Assembly: GCF_002938425.1 (NCBI RefSeq)
Contig: NZ_POQU01000013.1
Span: forward strand, 1-61,630
Origin: Blastococcus atacamensis
GTDB lineage: Bacteria > Actinomycetota > Actinomycetes > Mycobacteriales > Geodermatophilaceae
Direction of reading: 5' to 3'
DNA: 61,630 bases
Below, one piece after another: positions 29,187 through 37,408 of this stretch. The notes below the pieces were generated by a model, which saw only the letters and a list, made by a program, of their open reading frames with translations, was not told the origin of the DNA and searched no databases. Positions within the stretch are counted from its first letter, which is position 1; each line of letters opens with the position of its first letter. The translations under genes were made by a program, and so were the position numbers.

Positions 29187-29732
29187 GTGCCCGACTCGCC
29201 CGCCACCGGCGCTGTCCGCAATCCCGAGCTGCTGACCATCTACTGCAACGACCACCTGGCCGCGGCCACTGGGGGCATCGAGCTGGTGAGCCGCATGATC
29301 GGGCGCCACCGCGGCACCCGGCACGAGGGCCCGTTGGAGAGCCTGCTCGACGAGTTGCGCGAGGAGCGGGCCGCCCTGCGGGCGACCATGGGCGCTCTCG
29401 GACTGCCGGTGCGCCAGTACAAGCTGGCGGCCACGTGGATCGCGGAGAAGCTCAGCCGGGGCAAGCTCAACGGCCGGTTGTTCTCCCGGTCGCCGCTCAG
29501 CGACCTGGTGGAGTTCGAGTTCATCGCCACCGCCGTCCTGGCCAAGCGGGCCGGCTTCGAGACCCTCCGTGCCCTCGGCGAGTCCGACTCCCGCATCGAC
29601 TCCACCCTGTTCGAGCGGCTCATCGACCAGGCCGACGGTCAGCACGCCTGGCTGGCCGAGGCCCGTCGCGACGTCGCCGCCCAGGTGTTCGGCGGGCGCG
29701 CCGAGGCCGCCAGCGACGCCGCCGACACCTGA
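29187..29732 (+). CDS. Hypothetical helical-bundle protein
   Basis: 181 residues, all-helical in appearance. Helix 1 is LLTIYCNDHLAAATGGIELV, helix 2 covers ESLLDELREERAALRATM, then WIAEKLSRGKLNGRLFSRSP, and DLVEFEFIATAVLAKRAGFE leads to a last helix with FERLIDQADGQHAWL. The spacing of acidic and His residues recalls ferritin-like bundles, but no complete di-iron ExxH pair was confirmed. GTG at 29187 follows GGAGG by 5 nt; ATG at 29151 is an alternative. It follows the M50 gene by 71 bases; any functional link is unproven. Confidence 0.65.
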   Translation: MPDSPATGAVRNPELLTIYCNDHLAAATGGIELVSRMIGRHRGTRHEGPLESLLDELREERAALRATMGALGLPVRQYKLAATWIAEKLSRGKLNGRLFSRSPLSDLVEFEFIATAVLAKRAGFETLRALGESDSRIDSTLFERLIDQADGQHAWLAEARRDVAAQVFGGRAEAASDAADT

Positions 29733-29749
29733 GCCGAGAGATCTCGTCC

Positions 29750-30502
29750 ATGTGCCACAGCCATGACAGCCGACCGCCCGCACCGCCGCGCAGCGGAACG
29801 GTGGCCTCCACCGCGTCCTCGACGCTCACCGCGGCCGACGGCACCCGGTTCACCGTGAGCACCGCCCTGCCCGCCGAGCCGGCCCGGACCGGCGTGGTGA
29901 TCCTCCCGGACATCCGAGGCCTGCACCCCTACTACGTGGCGCTGGCCGAGCGATTCGCCGAGGCCGGCGTCGCGGCGGTGGCCATCGACTGGTTCGGCCG
30001 CACCGCCGGGGTCTGCGAGGAGGGGACCCGGGGGGAGGACTTCGACTGGCAGCAGCACATCCCGCGCACGACCCCCGAGGGGATCGACGCCGACGTCACC
30101 GCCGCGATCGCCGCGCTGCGGGCGCAGGCAGGGGAGGACCTGCCCGTGGTGACCGTCGGCTTCTGCTTCGGCGGCAGCCACTCGTGGCGGCTGGCCGGCG
30201 GGGACCTGGACCTCGCCGGTTGTGCCGGCTTCTACGGGCGCCCCTCCCTCGTGGGTGACTCGGCCGACCGGGCGCACCTGCCGACGGTGATGCTGATCGC
30301 CGGCTCGGACACCGCGACGCCGGTCGAGGAGCAGCAGGCCCTCGCCGAGCGGATGCGTGCTGCGGGGGCCGACGTCGACGCGGTCGTCTACGACGGCGCC
30401 CCGCACTCCTTCTTCGACCGCTCCTACGGCGACTGGGCCGACGCCTGCCGCGACGCCTGGGAGCACGTGCTGGCGCTCACCGACCGGGTGGCCCGGCCCT
30501 GA
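29750..30502 (+). CDS. Dienelactone hydrolase family protein
   Basis: 250 residues of the alpha/beta-hydrolase fold. The nucleophile is Cys in VGFCFGGSHSW, as in true dienelactone hydrolases. Asp lies in IAGSDTATP and His in GAPHSFFDRS. VVILPDIRGLHPYYVALAER matches the family N-terminal core. A short His-containing head (MCHSHDSRP) precedes it. Relatives hydrolyse dienelactone in chloroaromatic breakdown or unknown esters; no such pathway is nearby. It starts 18 bases after the helical-bundle gene. Confidence 0.88.
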   Translation: MCHSHDSRPPAPPRSGTVASTASSTLTAADGTRFTVSTALPAEPARTGVVILPDIRGLHPYYVALAERFAEAGVAAVAIDWFGRTAGVCEEGTRGEDFDWQQHIPRTTPEGIDADVTAAIAALRAQAGEDLPVVTVGFCFGGSHSWRLAGGDLDLAGCAGFYGRPSLVGDSADRAHLPTVMLIAGSDTATPVEEQQALAERMRAAGADVDAVVYDGAPHSFFDRSYGDWADACRDAWEHVLALTDRVARP

Positions 30503-30549
30503 GCCGGTCCGACCCCGCCTGGGGGCCGCTGGCCGGGACCGCCGCGCAG

Positions 30550-30987
30550 GTGCGGCGCGCCACGGCGGACGACCTCCCGGCCCTGGTGGCGCTGCTGGCC
30601 GACGACCCGCTCGGGCGGGCCCGCGAGCGGCCGTCGGAACCGTCGGTCTACCGGGCGGCGTTCGACCGCGTCGACGACGACCCGGCGCACACGCTGGTCG
30701 TGGCCGTCTCCGCCGGGGAGGTCGTGGGCACCCTGCAGCTGTCCGTGCTGCCCGGGCTGTCCCGGAGGGGGGCGCTGCGCGGCCTGGTCGAGGCGGTGCG
30801 GGTGCGCTCCGACCAGCGGGGCGCGGGCCTCGGCGGTGCGCTCGTCCGCTGGGCGCTGGAGGAATCGCGCCGGCAGGGGTGCGCGCTCGTGCAGCTCACG
30901 ACCGACCTGACCCGCACCGACGCGCACCGGTTCTACGAGCGGCTGGGCTTCGTCCACTCGCACGCCGGCTACAAGATCACGCTCTGA
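30550..30987 (+). CDS. GNAT family N-acetyltransferase
   Basis: 145 residues. The acetyl-CoA pyrophosphate loop is QRGAGLGG within VRVRSDQRGAGLGGALV, preceded by the strand VGTLQLSVLPGL and followed by AHRFYERLGFVHSHAGYKIT, the conserved end of many small GNATs. The acceptor is unknown. GTG at 30550 is the first plausible start after the preceding stop at 30502. Confidence 0.9.
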   Translation: MRRATADDLPALVALLADDPLGRARERPSEPSVYRAAFDRVDDDPAHTLVVAVSAGEVVGTLQLSVLPGLSRRGALRGLVEAVRVRSDQRGAGLGGALVRWALEESRRQGCALVQLTTDLTRTDAHRFYERLGFVHSHAGYKITL

Positions 30988-31022
30988 GGGCGGTGGCTCC
31001 GGGCGTCTCCTAGGCTGGGGGC

Positions 31023-31421
31023 GTGAGTGGCCAGCCGATCGATCCCGACGTCATCGAACTCGCCGGGCGGCTCTTCGACCTCGCCCGCGGCGGCTACACC
31101 GAGGAGCTCTCGGCCTACCTCGACGCCGGCGTGCCGGCCAACCTGACCAACGACAAGGGCGACACCCTGCTCATCCTCGCCGCCTACCACGGCCACCCGG
31201 AGACGGTGGCCGCGCTGCTGGCGCACGGCGCCGATCACGGCCGGGCGAACGACCGCGGCCAGACGGCGCTGGCGGCGGCGGTCTTCAAGCAGTCGGCGGA
31301 GACGGTGCAGGCGCTGGTCGCCGCGGGCGCCGACCCGGACGCCGGTGGTCCGAGCGCCCGGGAGATGGCCACCTTCTTCGACCTCCCGGCGATGGCTGCG
31401 CTGCTGGACGGTCCGGCCTAG
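31023..31421 (+). CDS. Ankyrin-repeat protein
   Basis: 132 residues made mostly of three ankyrin repeats: GYTEELSAYLDAGVPANLTN, KGDTLLILAAYHGHPETVAA (with LLAHGADH), and RGQTALAAAVFKQSAETVQA (with LVAAGADPDAGG), plus a partial capping repeat. It is a cytoplasmic protein-binding module with unknown partner; such small proteins often accompany catalases or transporters. TAGGCT (31011-31016) is 6 nt before the GTG and no Shine-Dalgarno is evident, so the mRNA may be leaderless. Confidence 0.92.
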   Translation: MSGQPIDPDVIELAGRLFDLARGGYTEELSAYLDAGVPANLTNDKGDTLLILAAYHGHPETVAALLAHGADHGRANDRGQTALAAAVFKQSAETVQALVAAGADPDAGGPSAREMATFFDLPAMAALLDGPA

Positions 31422-31485
31422 CGTCGCGTCCGTCGCCGCGAGGCGATCTGGGGGAGGATCGGCGCACCGAGGGGGGAGGGGCGGC

Positions 31486-32826
31486 ATGGCAGCAGCACGC
31501 GACCTACCGACCGGGGGGCCGCGCGCGCTGGCGGTCTCCGAGGTCGAGCAGGACGACGTCGTGCCCGAGGACGCCGTGCCGGCCCCCGACCCGACCGCCG
31601 CCCAGGTCGCTCCGCCCGGCCTGCCGCGGTGGCTGCTCCTGGTGGGCGGTGTCGCCGCGGCGGCGATCGCGGTGGCCGGCCTGCAGGCGGTGGCCTGGCT
31701 GGTCGCGCCGGTGTTCATGGCGTTGGTCGTCGTCATCGCGCTGGCGCCGGTGCAGAGCTGGCTCCGCAGGATCGGGGCACCCCGCTGGGTCGCGACGACG
31801 GTGCTGCTCCTGCTCGTCTGGGCGGTGCTGCTGGGGTTCGTCGCCCTGCTCGTGGTCTCCGTCGCGCAGTTCGCCGCTCTGCTGCCCGACTACGCCGACC
31901 AGGCGCAGAAGCTCATCAACGACGTGGTCGCGGACCTGAACAACCGCGGCATCGTCTCGGGCCAGGTGTCGGACCTCGTGCGCCAGATCGACTACAGCTC
32001 CCTGGTCGGCCTGGCCACCGACCTGCTGTCCCGGCTGACCAGTGCGGCCTCGACCCTGGTGCTGCTGCTGTCGGCCCTGGTCTTCATGGCCATCGAGTCC
32101 GGCGGCTTCAGCCGGCGCATGGCGCTCGTCGCCGCCGAGCGCCCGCACCTGCCGGTGGCGCTGACCCTGTTCACCCGCGGCACCCGCAGCTACCTCCTGG
32201 TCAGCACCGTCTTCGGTGCGATCGTGGCCGTCGGCGACACCATCGCGCTCATGTGGCTCGACGTGCCCGCGGCCCCGCTGTGGGGGCTGCTGGCCTTCAT
32301 CACCAACTACGTGCCGAACATCGGGTTCGTCCTGGGTGTCGCGCCGCCGGCGGTGCTGGGCCTGCTCTCGGGCGGCTGGGGCGAGTTAGTCGCGATCCTC
32401 ATCGTCTACTCGCTGCTGAACTTCGTCGTCCAGACGCTCATCCAGCCCCGTTTCGTGGGCGACTCCGTCGGCCTGTCCATGACCGTCACCTTCGTCGCGC
32501 TGCTGTTCTGGAGCTGGGTGCTCGGCGCGCTCGGTGCGTTGCTGGCCATCCCGCTGACGCTGCTGGTCAAGGCGCTCCTCGTGGACGTCGACCCGCGCGG
32601 CCACTGGCTCGACGCGCTGCTGCGGGAGGAACCGCGGGCGCCCCGCACCATGCGCGCCCGCCGCCGGATGGCGGCACGGCACGCGACGCTGGCCTCGATG
32701 CGCCGGCTGCACCACCACCCGCACCGCAGGTCGGCCGCCGGGGCTCCCGAGGTCGAACCGGCCGACGACGTCACCGCCGGGACCGGAGAGGTCGCCGCGA
32801 CCGTTGACGCGGCGGACAGGGCCTGA
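31486..32826 (+). CDS. AI-2E family transporter (second paralogue)
   Basis: 446 residues: an acidic N-terminal tail (about 45 residues), eight or so membrane helices, and a basic His/Arg-rich C terminus (RRLHHHPHRRS). WGLLAFITNYVPNIGFVLG and FVVQTLIQPRFVGDSVGL are the conserved loops of the family. Function and substrate are unknown. ATG at 31486 follows GGGGGGAGGGG. It differs clearly from the copy at 22981-24282, so the two are old paralogues rather than a recent duplication. Confidence 0.9.
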   Translation: MAAARDLPTGGPRALAVSEVEQDDVVPEDAVPAPDPTAAQVAPPGLPRWLLLVGGVAAAAIAVAGLQAVAWLVAPVFMALVVVIALAPVQSWLRRIGAPRWVATTVLLLLVWAVLLGFVALLVVSVAQFAALLPDYADQAQKLINDVVADLNNRGIVSGQVSDLVRQIDYSSLVGLATDLLSRLTSAASTLVLLLSALVFMAIESGGFSRRMALVAAERPHLPVALTLFTRGTRSYLLVSTVFGAIVAVGDTIALMWLDVPAAPLWGLLAFITNYVPNIGFVLGVAPPAVLGLLSGGWGELVAILIVYSLLNFVVQTLIQPRFVGDSVGLSMTVTFVALLFWSWVLGALGALLAIPLTLLVKALLVDVDPRGHWLDALLREEPRAPRTMRARRRMAARHATLASMRRLHHHPHRRSAAGAPEVEPADDVTAGTGEVAATVDAADRA

Positions 32827-32855
32827 CCGCACCGGCCGGTCAGGAGCTCGTCGTC

Positions 32856-33254
32856 ATGGTCGGCCTCCAGGGCGCCGGCAAGAGCACCTGGGTCGCCCGG
32901 CACCTGACCGGCACGCACGTCGTGGTCAGCAAGGACCACTGGCCGCGTGCCCGGCGCCGCGAGGTGCGGCAGCAGCGGCTCGTGGCGGAGCTGCTCGCGG
33001 CCGGGCGCAGCGTCGTGGTCGACAACACCAACCCCTCGCCGGCGGAGCGGGCGCCGCTGGTCGCCGCGGCCCGTGCGGCCGGCGTCCCGGTCCGGGCGGT
33101 CTGGCTGGACACCCCTCCCGAGCTGAGCCTCGCCCGGAACGAGGCCCGCGCGGAACCGGAGCGGGTGCCGCCGGTCGGGGTCCTCGCCACCCGGGCGAGG
33201 TTCGTGCCGCCGTCGGCCGAGGAGGGGTTCGACCGGGTCGACGTCGTCCGGTAG
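32856..33254 (+). CDS. AAA/polynucleotide-kinase-like P-loop ATPase
   Basis: 132 residues. Walker A is GLQGAGKST at the N terminus, VVSKDHWPRARRRE gives the substrate-loop Asp, and SVVVDNTNPSPAERAPL is the pattern of small PNK-like kinases. VWLDTPPELSLARNEAR carries the lid Arg. It probably phosphorylates a nucleotide or nucleic-acid end. The ATG at 32856 puts Walker A almost at residue 1; a CTG at 32823 would add 11 residues and may be the true start. It follows the AI-2E stop closely. Confidence 0.8.
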   Translation: MVGLQGAGKSTWVARHLTGTHVVVSKDHWPRARRREVRQQRLVAELLAAGRSVVVDNTNPSPAERAPLVAAARAAGVPVRAVWLDTPPELSLARNEARAEPERVPPVGVLATRARFVPPSAEEGFDRVDVVR

Positions 33255-33371
33255 CCCCGCCGTCCGACCTTGTGACGGGTGCCGCAACCGGCGGCCGTAA
33301 CGTGTCGGGCGCAGCTCGCCGCGCACCGGGCCTCCTGGTGACCGACGGCATCCGACCTGAAGGGAACTCTC

Positions 33372-34148
33372 ATGAGCGAGGCAGGCACCACGGGGGCACC
33401 GTCCCGCGTGGCCATCGTGACCGGCGCGGCCCGGGGCATCGGCGCGGCGACCGCCGTCCGGCTGGCCCAGGACGGCTTCGCCGTCGCCGTGCTCGACCTG
33501 GACGAGGGCGCCGCCAAGGCCACCGTCGAGGCGATCGAGTCCGCGGGCGGCAAGGCGCTGGCCGTCGGCGCCGACGTCAGCGACTCCGCCGCGGTCGAGG
33601 CCGCCGTCGAGCGCATCGCCACCGAGCTGGGTGCGCCCACCGTGCTGGTGAACAACGCCGGGGTGCTCCGGGACAACATGCTGTTCAAGATGAGCGACTC
33701 CGACTGGGACATCGTCATGAACGTGCACCTCCGCGGTGCCTTCCTCATGACCCGCGCCGCCCAGAAGCACATGATCGACCAGAAGTGGGGTCGCATCGTG
33801 AACCTGTCGAGCACCTCGGCGCTGGGCAACCGCGGCCAGGCGAACTATTCCACCGCCAAGGCCGGTCTGCAGGGCTTCACCAAGACCCTCGCCATCGAGC
33901 TCGGCAAGTTCGGCGTCACCGCCAACGCCATCGCGCCCGGCTTCATCCAGACCGAGATGACCAAGGCGACCGCCGACCGCATGGGCGTCCCCTTCGACGA
34001 TTTCATCAAGGGCGCCGCCTCGATGATCCCGGTCGCCCGCGTCGGCCAGCCCGAGGACATCGCGCACCTGGTGTCGTTCTTCGTCAGCGAGGGCGCGGGC
34101 TTCGTGTCCGGCCAGGTCGTCTACGCCGCCGGCGGTCCCAAGGCCTGA
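33372..34148 (+). CDS. Short-chain dehydrogenase, 3-oxoacyl-ACP/CoA reductase type
   Basis: 258 residues, classical SDR: TGAARGIG cofactor loop, NNAG, Ser about 146 (NLSSTSALG), Tyr159 and Lys163 (NYSTAK), and APGFIQTEM. It resembles FabG4-like or acetoacetyl-CoA reductases more than MabA at 537-1265. With the enoyl-CoA hydratase downstream it may act in fatty acid or branched-acid oxidation. ATG at 33372 follows GAAGGGA. Hairpins at 34154-34255 separate it from the hydratase gene. Confidence 0.9.
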   Translation: MSEAGTTGAPSRVAIVTGAARGIGAATAVRLAQDGFAVAVLDLDEGAAKATVEAIESAGGKALAVGADVSDSAAVEAAVERIATELGAPTVLVNNAGVLRDNMLFKMSDSDWDIVMNVHLRGAFLMTRAAQKHMIDQKWGRIVNLSSTSALGNRGQANYSTAKAGLQGFTKTLAIELGKFGVTANAIAPGFIQTEMTKATADRMGVPFDDFIKGAASMIPVARVGQPEDIAHLVSFFVSEGAGFVSGQVVYAAGGPKA

Positions 34149-34153
34149 AAGGA

Positions 34154-34255
34154 CCCCTGTGCCCCCCGCCGCTCGCGAGCTCGCGGTGGGGCCCTGCACA
34201 GGGGCCGTTCCATCACCTCGCCAGGGGCCGGGCAGCCGCACGGTTGCCCGGCCCC
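34154..34255. terminator. Two successive hairpins after the SDR gene
   Basis: CCCCTGTGC (34154-34162) pairs with GCACAGGGG (34196-34204) around an inner GC-rich stem. GGGGCCGGGCA (34224-34234) pairs with TGCCCGGCCCC (34245-34255). Termination before the hydratase gene is likely; the second hairpin ends 21 bases before that gene's GTG and could also influence it. Confidence 0.7.
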
Positions 34256-34276
34256 GAGCCTTGTCCCGGAGGTCCC

Positions 34277-35044
34277 GTGTCCGAGCAGCCCGTCCTCGTC
34301 GAGCGCCGCGGTGCGGTGCAGATCGTCACCATCAACCGCCCGAAGGCGAGGAACGCCCTGGACGCCGCGGTCGCCCGCGAGGTCGCCGCCGCCGTCGACG
34401 AGCTGGACGCCTCCGACGAGCTGCGGGCCGGGGTGCTGACCGGGGCCGGCGGCTTCTTCTCCGCGGGCATGGACCTCAAGGCCTTCCTGCGCGGTGAGAC
34501 CCCCGCCATCGAGGGCCGTGGGCTCTGCGGCATCACCCGCACCCCGCCGCGCAAGCCGCTGGTCGCCGCGGTCGAGGGCGGGGCGCTGGCCGGCGGCTTC
34601 GAGCTCGTGCTGGCCTGTGACCTGGTGGTCGCCGGCCGCGGGGCCCGGTTCGGCGTCCCCGAGGTGAAGCGCTCGCTCGTGGCGGCCGGCGGAGCCGCGC
34701 TGCTGCTGCCGCAGCGGATGCCGCGCGCGGTGGCGCTGGAGCTTCTGCTCACCGGCGACCCGATCGACGCCGAGCGGGCCGCGGCGGTCGGCCTGGTGAA
34801 CCAGCTGGTCGACGACGGCGCGGCGGTGGACGCCGCCGTCGCGCTGGCCGAGCGGATCGCGGCGAACGGGCCCCTGGCGGTCGCGGCGACCAAGCAGGTG
34901 GTGATCTCGGCACCCACCTGGTCACCGGAGGAGTCGTGGGACCGCCAGGAGGAGATCGTCCGGCCGGTGTTCGCCTCCGAGGACGCACGCGAAGGGTCCA
35001 CCGCGTTCGCCGAGCGCCGCGATCCCGTCTGGCGGGGCCGTTGA
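34277..35044 (+). CDS. Enoyl-CoA hydratase/isomerase family protein
   Basis: 255 residues, crotonase fold. INRPKARNALDAAV opens it, FFSAGMDLKAF gives the first oxyanion-hole region, and EGGALAGGFELVLACDLVV the second with its Gly. VPEVKRSLVAAGGAALLL holds one catalytic Glu position. It likely hydrates 2-enoyl-CoA in fatty-acid degradation; crotonase specificities are broad and cannot be told from sequence. GTG at 34277 follows CGGAGG by 5 nt. Confidence 0.92.
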   Translation: MSEQPVLVERRGAVQIVTINRPKARNALDAAVAREVAAAVDELDASDELRAGVLTGAGGFFSAGMDLKAFLRGETPAIEGRGLCGITRTPPRKPLVAAVEGGALAGGFELVLACDLVVAGRGARFGVPEVKRSLVAAGGAALLLPQRMPRAVALELLLTGDPIDAERAAAVGLVNQLVDDGAAVDAAVALAERIAANGPLAVAATKQVVISAPTWSPEESWDRQEEIVRPVFASEDAREGSTAFAERRDPVWRGR

Positions 35045-35056
35045 CGCGGTGACGCG

Positions 35057-35088
35057 TTGCACACTGAGCAAGAATGCACAGTGTGCAA
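35057..35088. promoter_or_regulatory. Operator of the TetR regulator
   Basis: TTGCACACTG (35057-35066) and CAGTGTGCAA (35079-35088) form a perfect 10-bp inverted repeat with a 12-bp spacer, so the half-site centres are 22 bp apart, about two turns. It lies 22 bases before the GTG at 35110 and is a strong candidate for autoregulation by the TetR protein and control of the MFS gene behind it. Confidence 0.82.
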
Positions 35089-35109
35089 GAACGGTGGTTG
35101 ACTGGTCCG

Positions 35110-35709
35110 GTGACCGAACCGGGCCTGCGCGAGCGCAAGAAGCGCGACACCCGTGCCGCTCTGGCACGGGCCACGCTCGAGCTCGCGATCGAGCACGGCT
35201 TCGCCGCGGTGACCGTCGAGCAGGTCGCCGCGCGGGCAGGCGTCTCCTACCGGACGTTCTTCAACTACTTCTCCGGCAAGGAGGAGGCGCTGCTCCGACC
35301 GGAGGAGGAGCACCCTGCCTTCGGCCCGCGGCTGCGCGCCCAGGACGGCGCACTGCCACCGCTCGAGGCGTCCCGCCGGGCCCTGCGCGAGCAATTGTCA
35401 GCGCTCGACGACGACGAGGCGGGCTGGCGCCAGCGGCTGACCGTGATCGCCGCCGCCCCCGAGCTGCTGCCCAGGCTCATGGAACTGGGCGCCGCGAGCG
35501 AGCGGGACATGGCCGAGGCGGTGGCCGAGCGCACCGGGCTGGACGCCGACCGCGATCTGTACCCGGCGCTGCTCGCCGCGGTGCTCGGCGGCGCCATGCG
35601 GATCAGCCTGACCCGATGGCACGCCACGGGGGAGGCCCGCCCGCTGGCCGCCCTGTTCGACGAGGCCGTCGACGTGCTGGCCGCCGGCCTGCCGGCGCCC
35701 ACGTCCTGA
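35110..35709 (+). CDS. TetR family transcriptional regulator
   Basis: 199 residues from the GTG at 35110. The DNA-binding part (about 8-60) is RERKKRDTRAALARATLELA, then AVTVEQVAARAGVSYRTFFN and YFSGKEEAL. The ligand domain is helical. An upstream ATG at 35074 would add 12 residues, but it falls inside the palindromic operator; the GTG leaves room for a promoter and a short leader and matches the usual TEPGLRERKK start. It probably represses itself and the DHA2-type exporter that begins 52 bases after its stop. Confidence 0.9.
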   Translation: MTEPGLRERKKRDTRAALARATLELAIEHGFAAVTVEQVAARAGVSYRTFFNYFSGKEEALLRPEEEHPAFGPRLRAQDGALPPLEASRRALREQLSALDDDEAGWRQRLTVIAAAPELLPRLMELGAASERDMAEAVAERTGLDADRDLYPALLAAVLGGAMRISLTRWHATGEARPLAALFDEAVDVLAAGLPAPTS

Positions 35710-35761
35710 TCCCCTCGGCGGCCGATCGCCGTCCGGGAAACGAAGAACTCCGAGGAGAACC

Positions 35762-37357
35762 GTGTCCACGTCCGTCCAAACCGCTGCCGCGGCGACCCCA
35801 CCCGGTGGGGAGCCCGCGGTGGCTGCGCCGATGACGCGCAAGGAGGTGCTCCAGGCACTCTCCGGGCTCTTCATGGGCATGTTCGTGGCCATCCTGGCCG
35901 CGACCATCGTGTCGAACGCCCTCCCGGTGATCATCCCCGAGATCGGCGGCAGCCAGTCGGTCTACACCTGGGTGGTCACCGCCGAGCTGCTGGCGATGAC
36001 CGCCACCGTCCCGCTCTGGGGCAAGCTGGCCGACCTCTTCAGCCAGAAGCTGCTGCTGCAGGCGTCCTTCGGGCTGTTCGTCGTGGGCTCGCTGCTCGCC
36101 GGCTTCTCGCAGGACACCACGATGCTGATCGTGGCCCGCGCGCTGCAGGGCATGGGCGCCGGCGGCCTGACCGCCCTGGTGCAGATCGTGATGGCGGCGA
36201 TGATCCCGCCGCGCGAGCTCGGCCGCTACGCCGGCTTCTTCGGCGCCATCTTCGCCGTCGCCACCGTGGGTGGGCCGCTGATCGGCGGCGTCATCGTCGA
36301 CACCGACTGGCTGGGCTGGCGGTTCTGCTTCCTGCTGGGCGTGCCCTTCACCCTCCTGGCGATGGTCCTGGTGCAGCGGACGCTGAAGCTGCCGGCCGTG
36401 CCGCGTCGCGCGGTCGCCATCGACTGGTGGGGCGCGCTCCTGATCACCTCGGGCGTCAGCCTGCTGCTGGTCTGGATCACCTTCGCCGGTGACCGCTACG
36501 ACTGGCTGTCCACGGAGACCGCGCTCATGCTCGGCGGCACCGTCCTGCTGCTCGGCCTGGCCGTGCTCGTCGAGTCGAAGGTCGCCGACCCGGTCATCCC
36601 GCTGGACATCTTCCGCAGCCGGACGGTCTCCCTGGCCGTTCTCGCCAGCGCCCTCGTCGGTGTCGCGATGTTCGGCGGCACCGTGTTCCTCGCGCAGTAC
36701 CTGCAGGTCTCCCTCGGCTACTCGCCGACCGAGTCCGGTCTGCTGACCCTGCCGCTGGTCGGCGGTCTCCTGGTCTCCTCCACCGTCGCCGGTGCGATGA
36801 TCACCAGGACCGGCCGCTGGAAGGGCTGGCTGGTCGGCGGCGCGGTCCTGATGACGATCGGGTTCGGACTGTTCTCGACCCTCGACGCGCAGACCTCGCC
36901 GTGGGTGCTCGGTCTGTTCATGGTCGTGCTCGGCGCCGGGGTCGGCGCGCTGATGCAGAATCTGGTGCTCGCGGCCCAGAACGACGTCCCGGCGCACGAG
37001 CTGGGCGCGGCCACCTCGGTGGTGTCGTTCTTCCGGAGCCTGGGCGGCACGATCGGCGTCAGCGTCCTCGGCGCCCTCCTGGCCACCCGGGTCGCCGACG
37101 ACCTCAGCGTGCTGGGCACAGCTGAGGGCGCCGGCCAGGCAGCGACGCCGGACATGTCGCTGCTGCCGGCCCCGGTGCGGGAACTGGTGCAGAACGCCTA
37201 CGCGGACGCGACGGCGGAGCTGTTCCTCATCGCCACCCCGCTGGCGGCGCTCGCCGTCGTGGTCGTCTCCTTCATCAGGGAGAAGGCGCTCAAGACGACG
37301 TCGGGCGCTCAGCGCTTGGCGGAGGAGCAGGGCACCGCAGGGATGCCCCTGCACTGA
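35762..37357 (+). CDS. MFS drug exporter, DHA2 (14-helix) family
   Basis: 531 residues with 14 predicted membrane helices. Family motifs are VTAELLAMTATVPLWGKLAD, ALQGMGAGGLTALVQIVMAA and the motif C-like FAVATVGGPLIGG, characteristic of proton-driven multidrug antiporters. A hydrophilic 25-residue head and short tail are cytoplasmic. GTG at 35762 follows GAGGAG. The adjacent TetR gene and its operator imply induction by an unknown toxic compound. A 14-bp hairpin ends the transcript. Confidence 0.92.
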   Translation: MSTSVQTAAAATPPGGEPAVAAPMTRKEVLQALSGLFMGMFVAILAATIVSNALPVIIPEIGGSQSVYTWVVTAELLAMTATVPLWGKLADLFSQKLLLQASFGLFVVGSLLAGFSQDTTMLIVARALQGMGAGGLTALVQIVMAAMIPPRELGRYAGFFGAIFAVATVGGPLIGGVIVDTDWLGWRFCFLLGVPFTLLAMVLVQRTLKLPAVPRRAVAIDWWGALLITSGVSLLLVWITFAGDRYDWLSTETALMLGGTVLLLGLAVLVESKVADPVIPLDIFRSRTVSLAVLASALVGVAMFGGTVFLAQYLQVSLGYSPTESGLLTLPLVGGLLVSSTVAGAMITRTGRWKGWLVGGAVLMTIGFGLFSTLDAQTSPWVLGLFMVVLGAGVGALMQNLVLAAQNDVPAHELGAATSVVSFFRSLGGTIGVSVLGALLATRVADDLSVLGTAEGAGQAATPDMSLLPAPVRELVQNAYADATAELFLIATPLAALAVVVVSFIREKALKTTSGAQRLAEEQGTAGMPLH

Positions 37358-37373
37358 CCTGCAGCGGCATAGA

Positions 37374-37408
37374 GGGGCCACGACCGGCGTTCTCCCGGTC
37401 GTGGCCCC
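37374..37408. terminator. Terminator after the DHA2 exporter
   Basis: GGGGCCACGACCGG (37374-37387) pairs perfectly with 37395-37408 around a 7-base loop, followed by TTCCCCTTT. The right arm contains the likely start codon of the next gene (GTG at 37401). Confidence 0.85.

Noticed and set aside
22981-32826. Two AI-2E genes as evidence of a recent duplication
   Set aside because: The proteins differ throughout, including their tails, so they are old paralogues.
32856-33254. Zeta-toxin-like kinase of a toxin-antitoxin pair
   Set aside because: No small antitoxin gene is adjacent, and the DNTNPSP motif fits PNK-like ATPases better.
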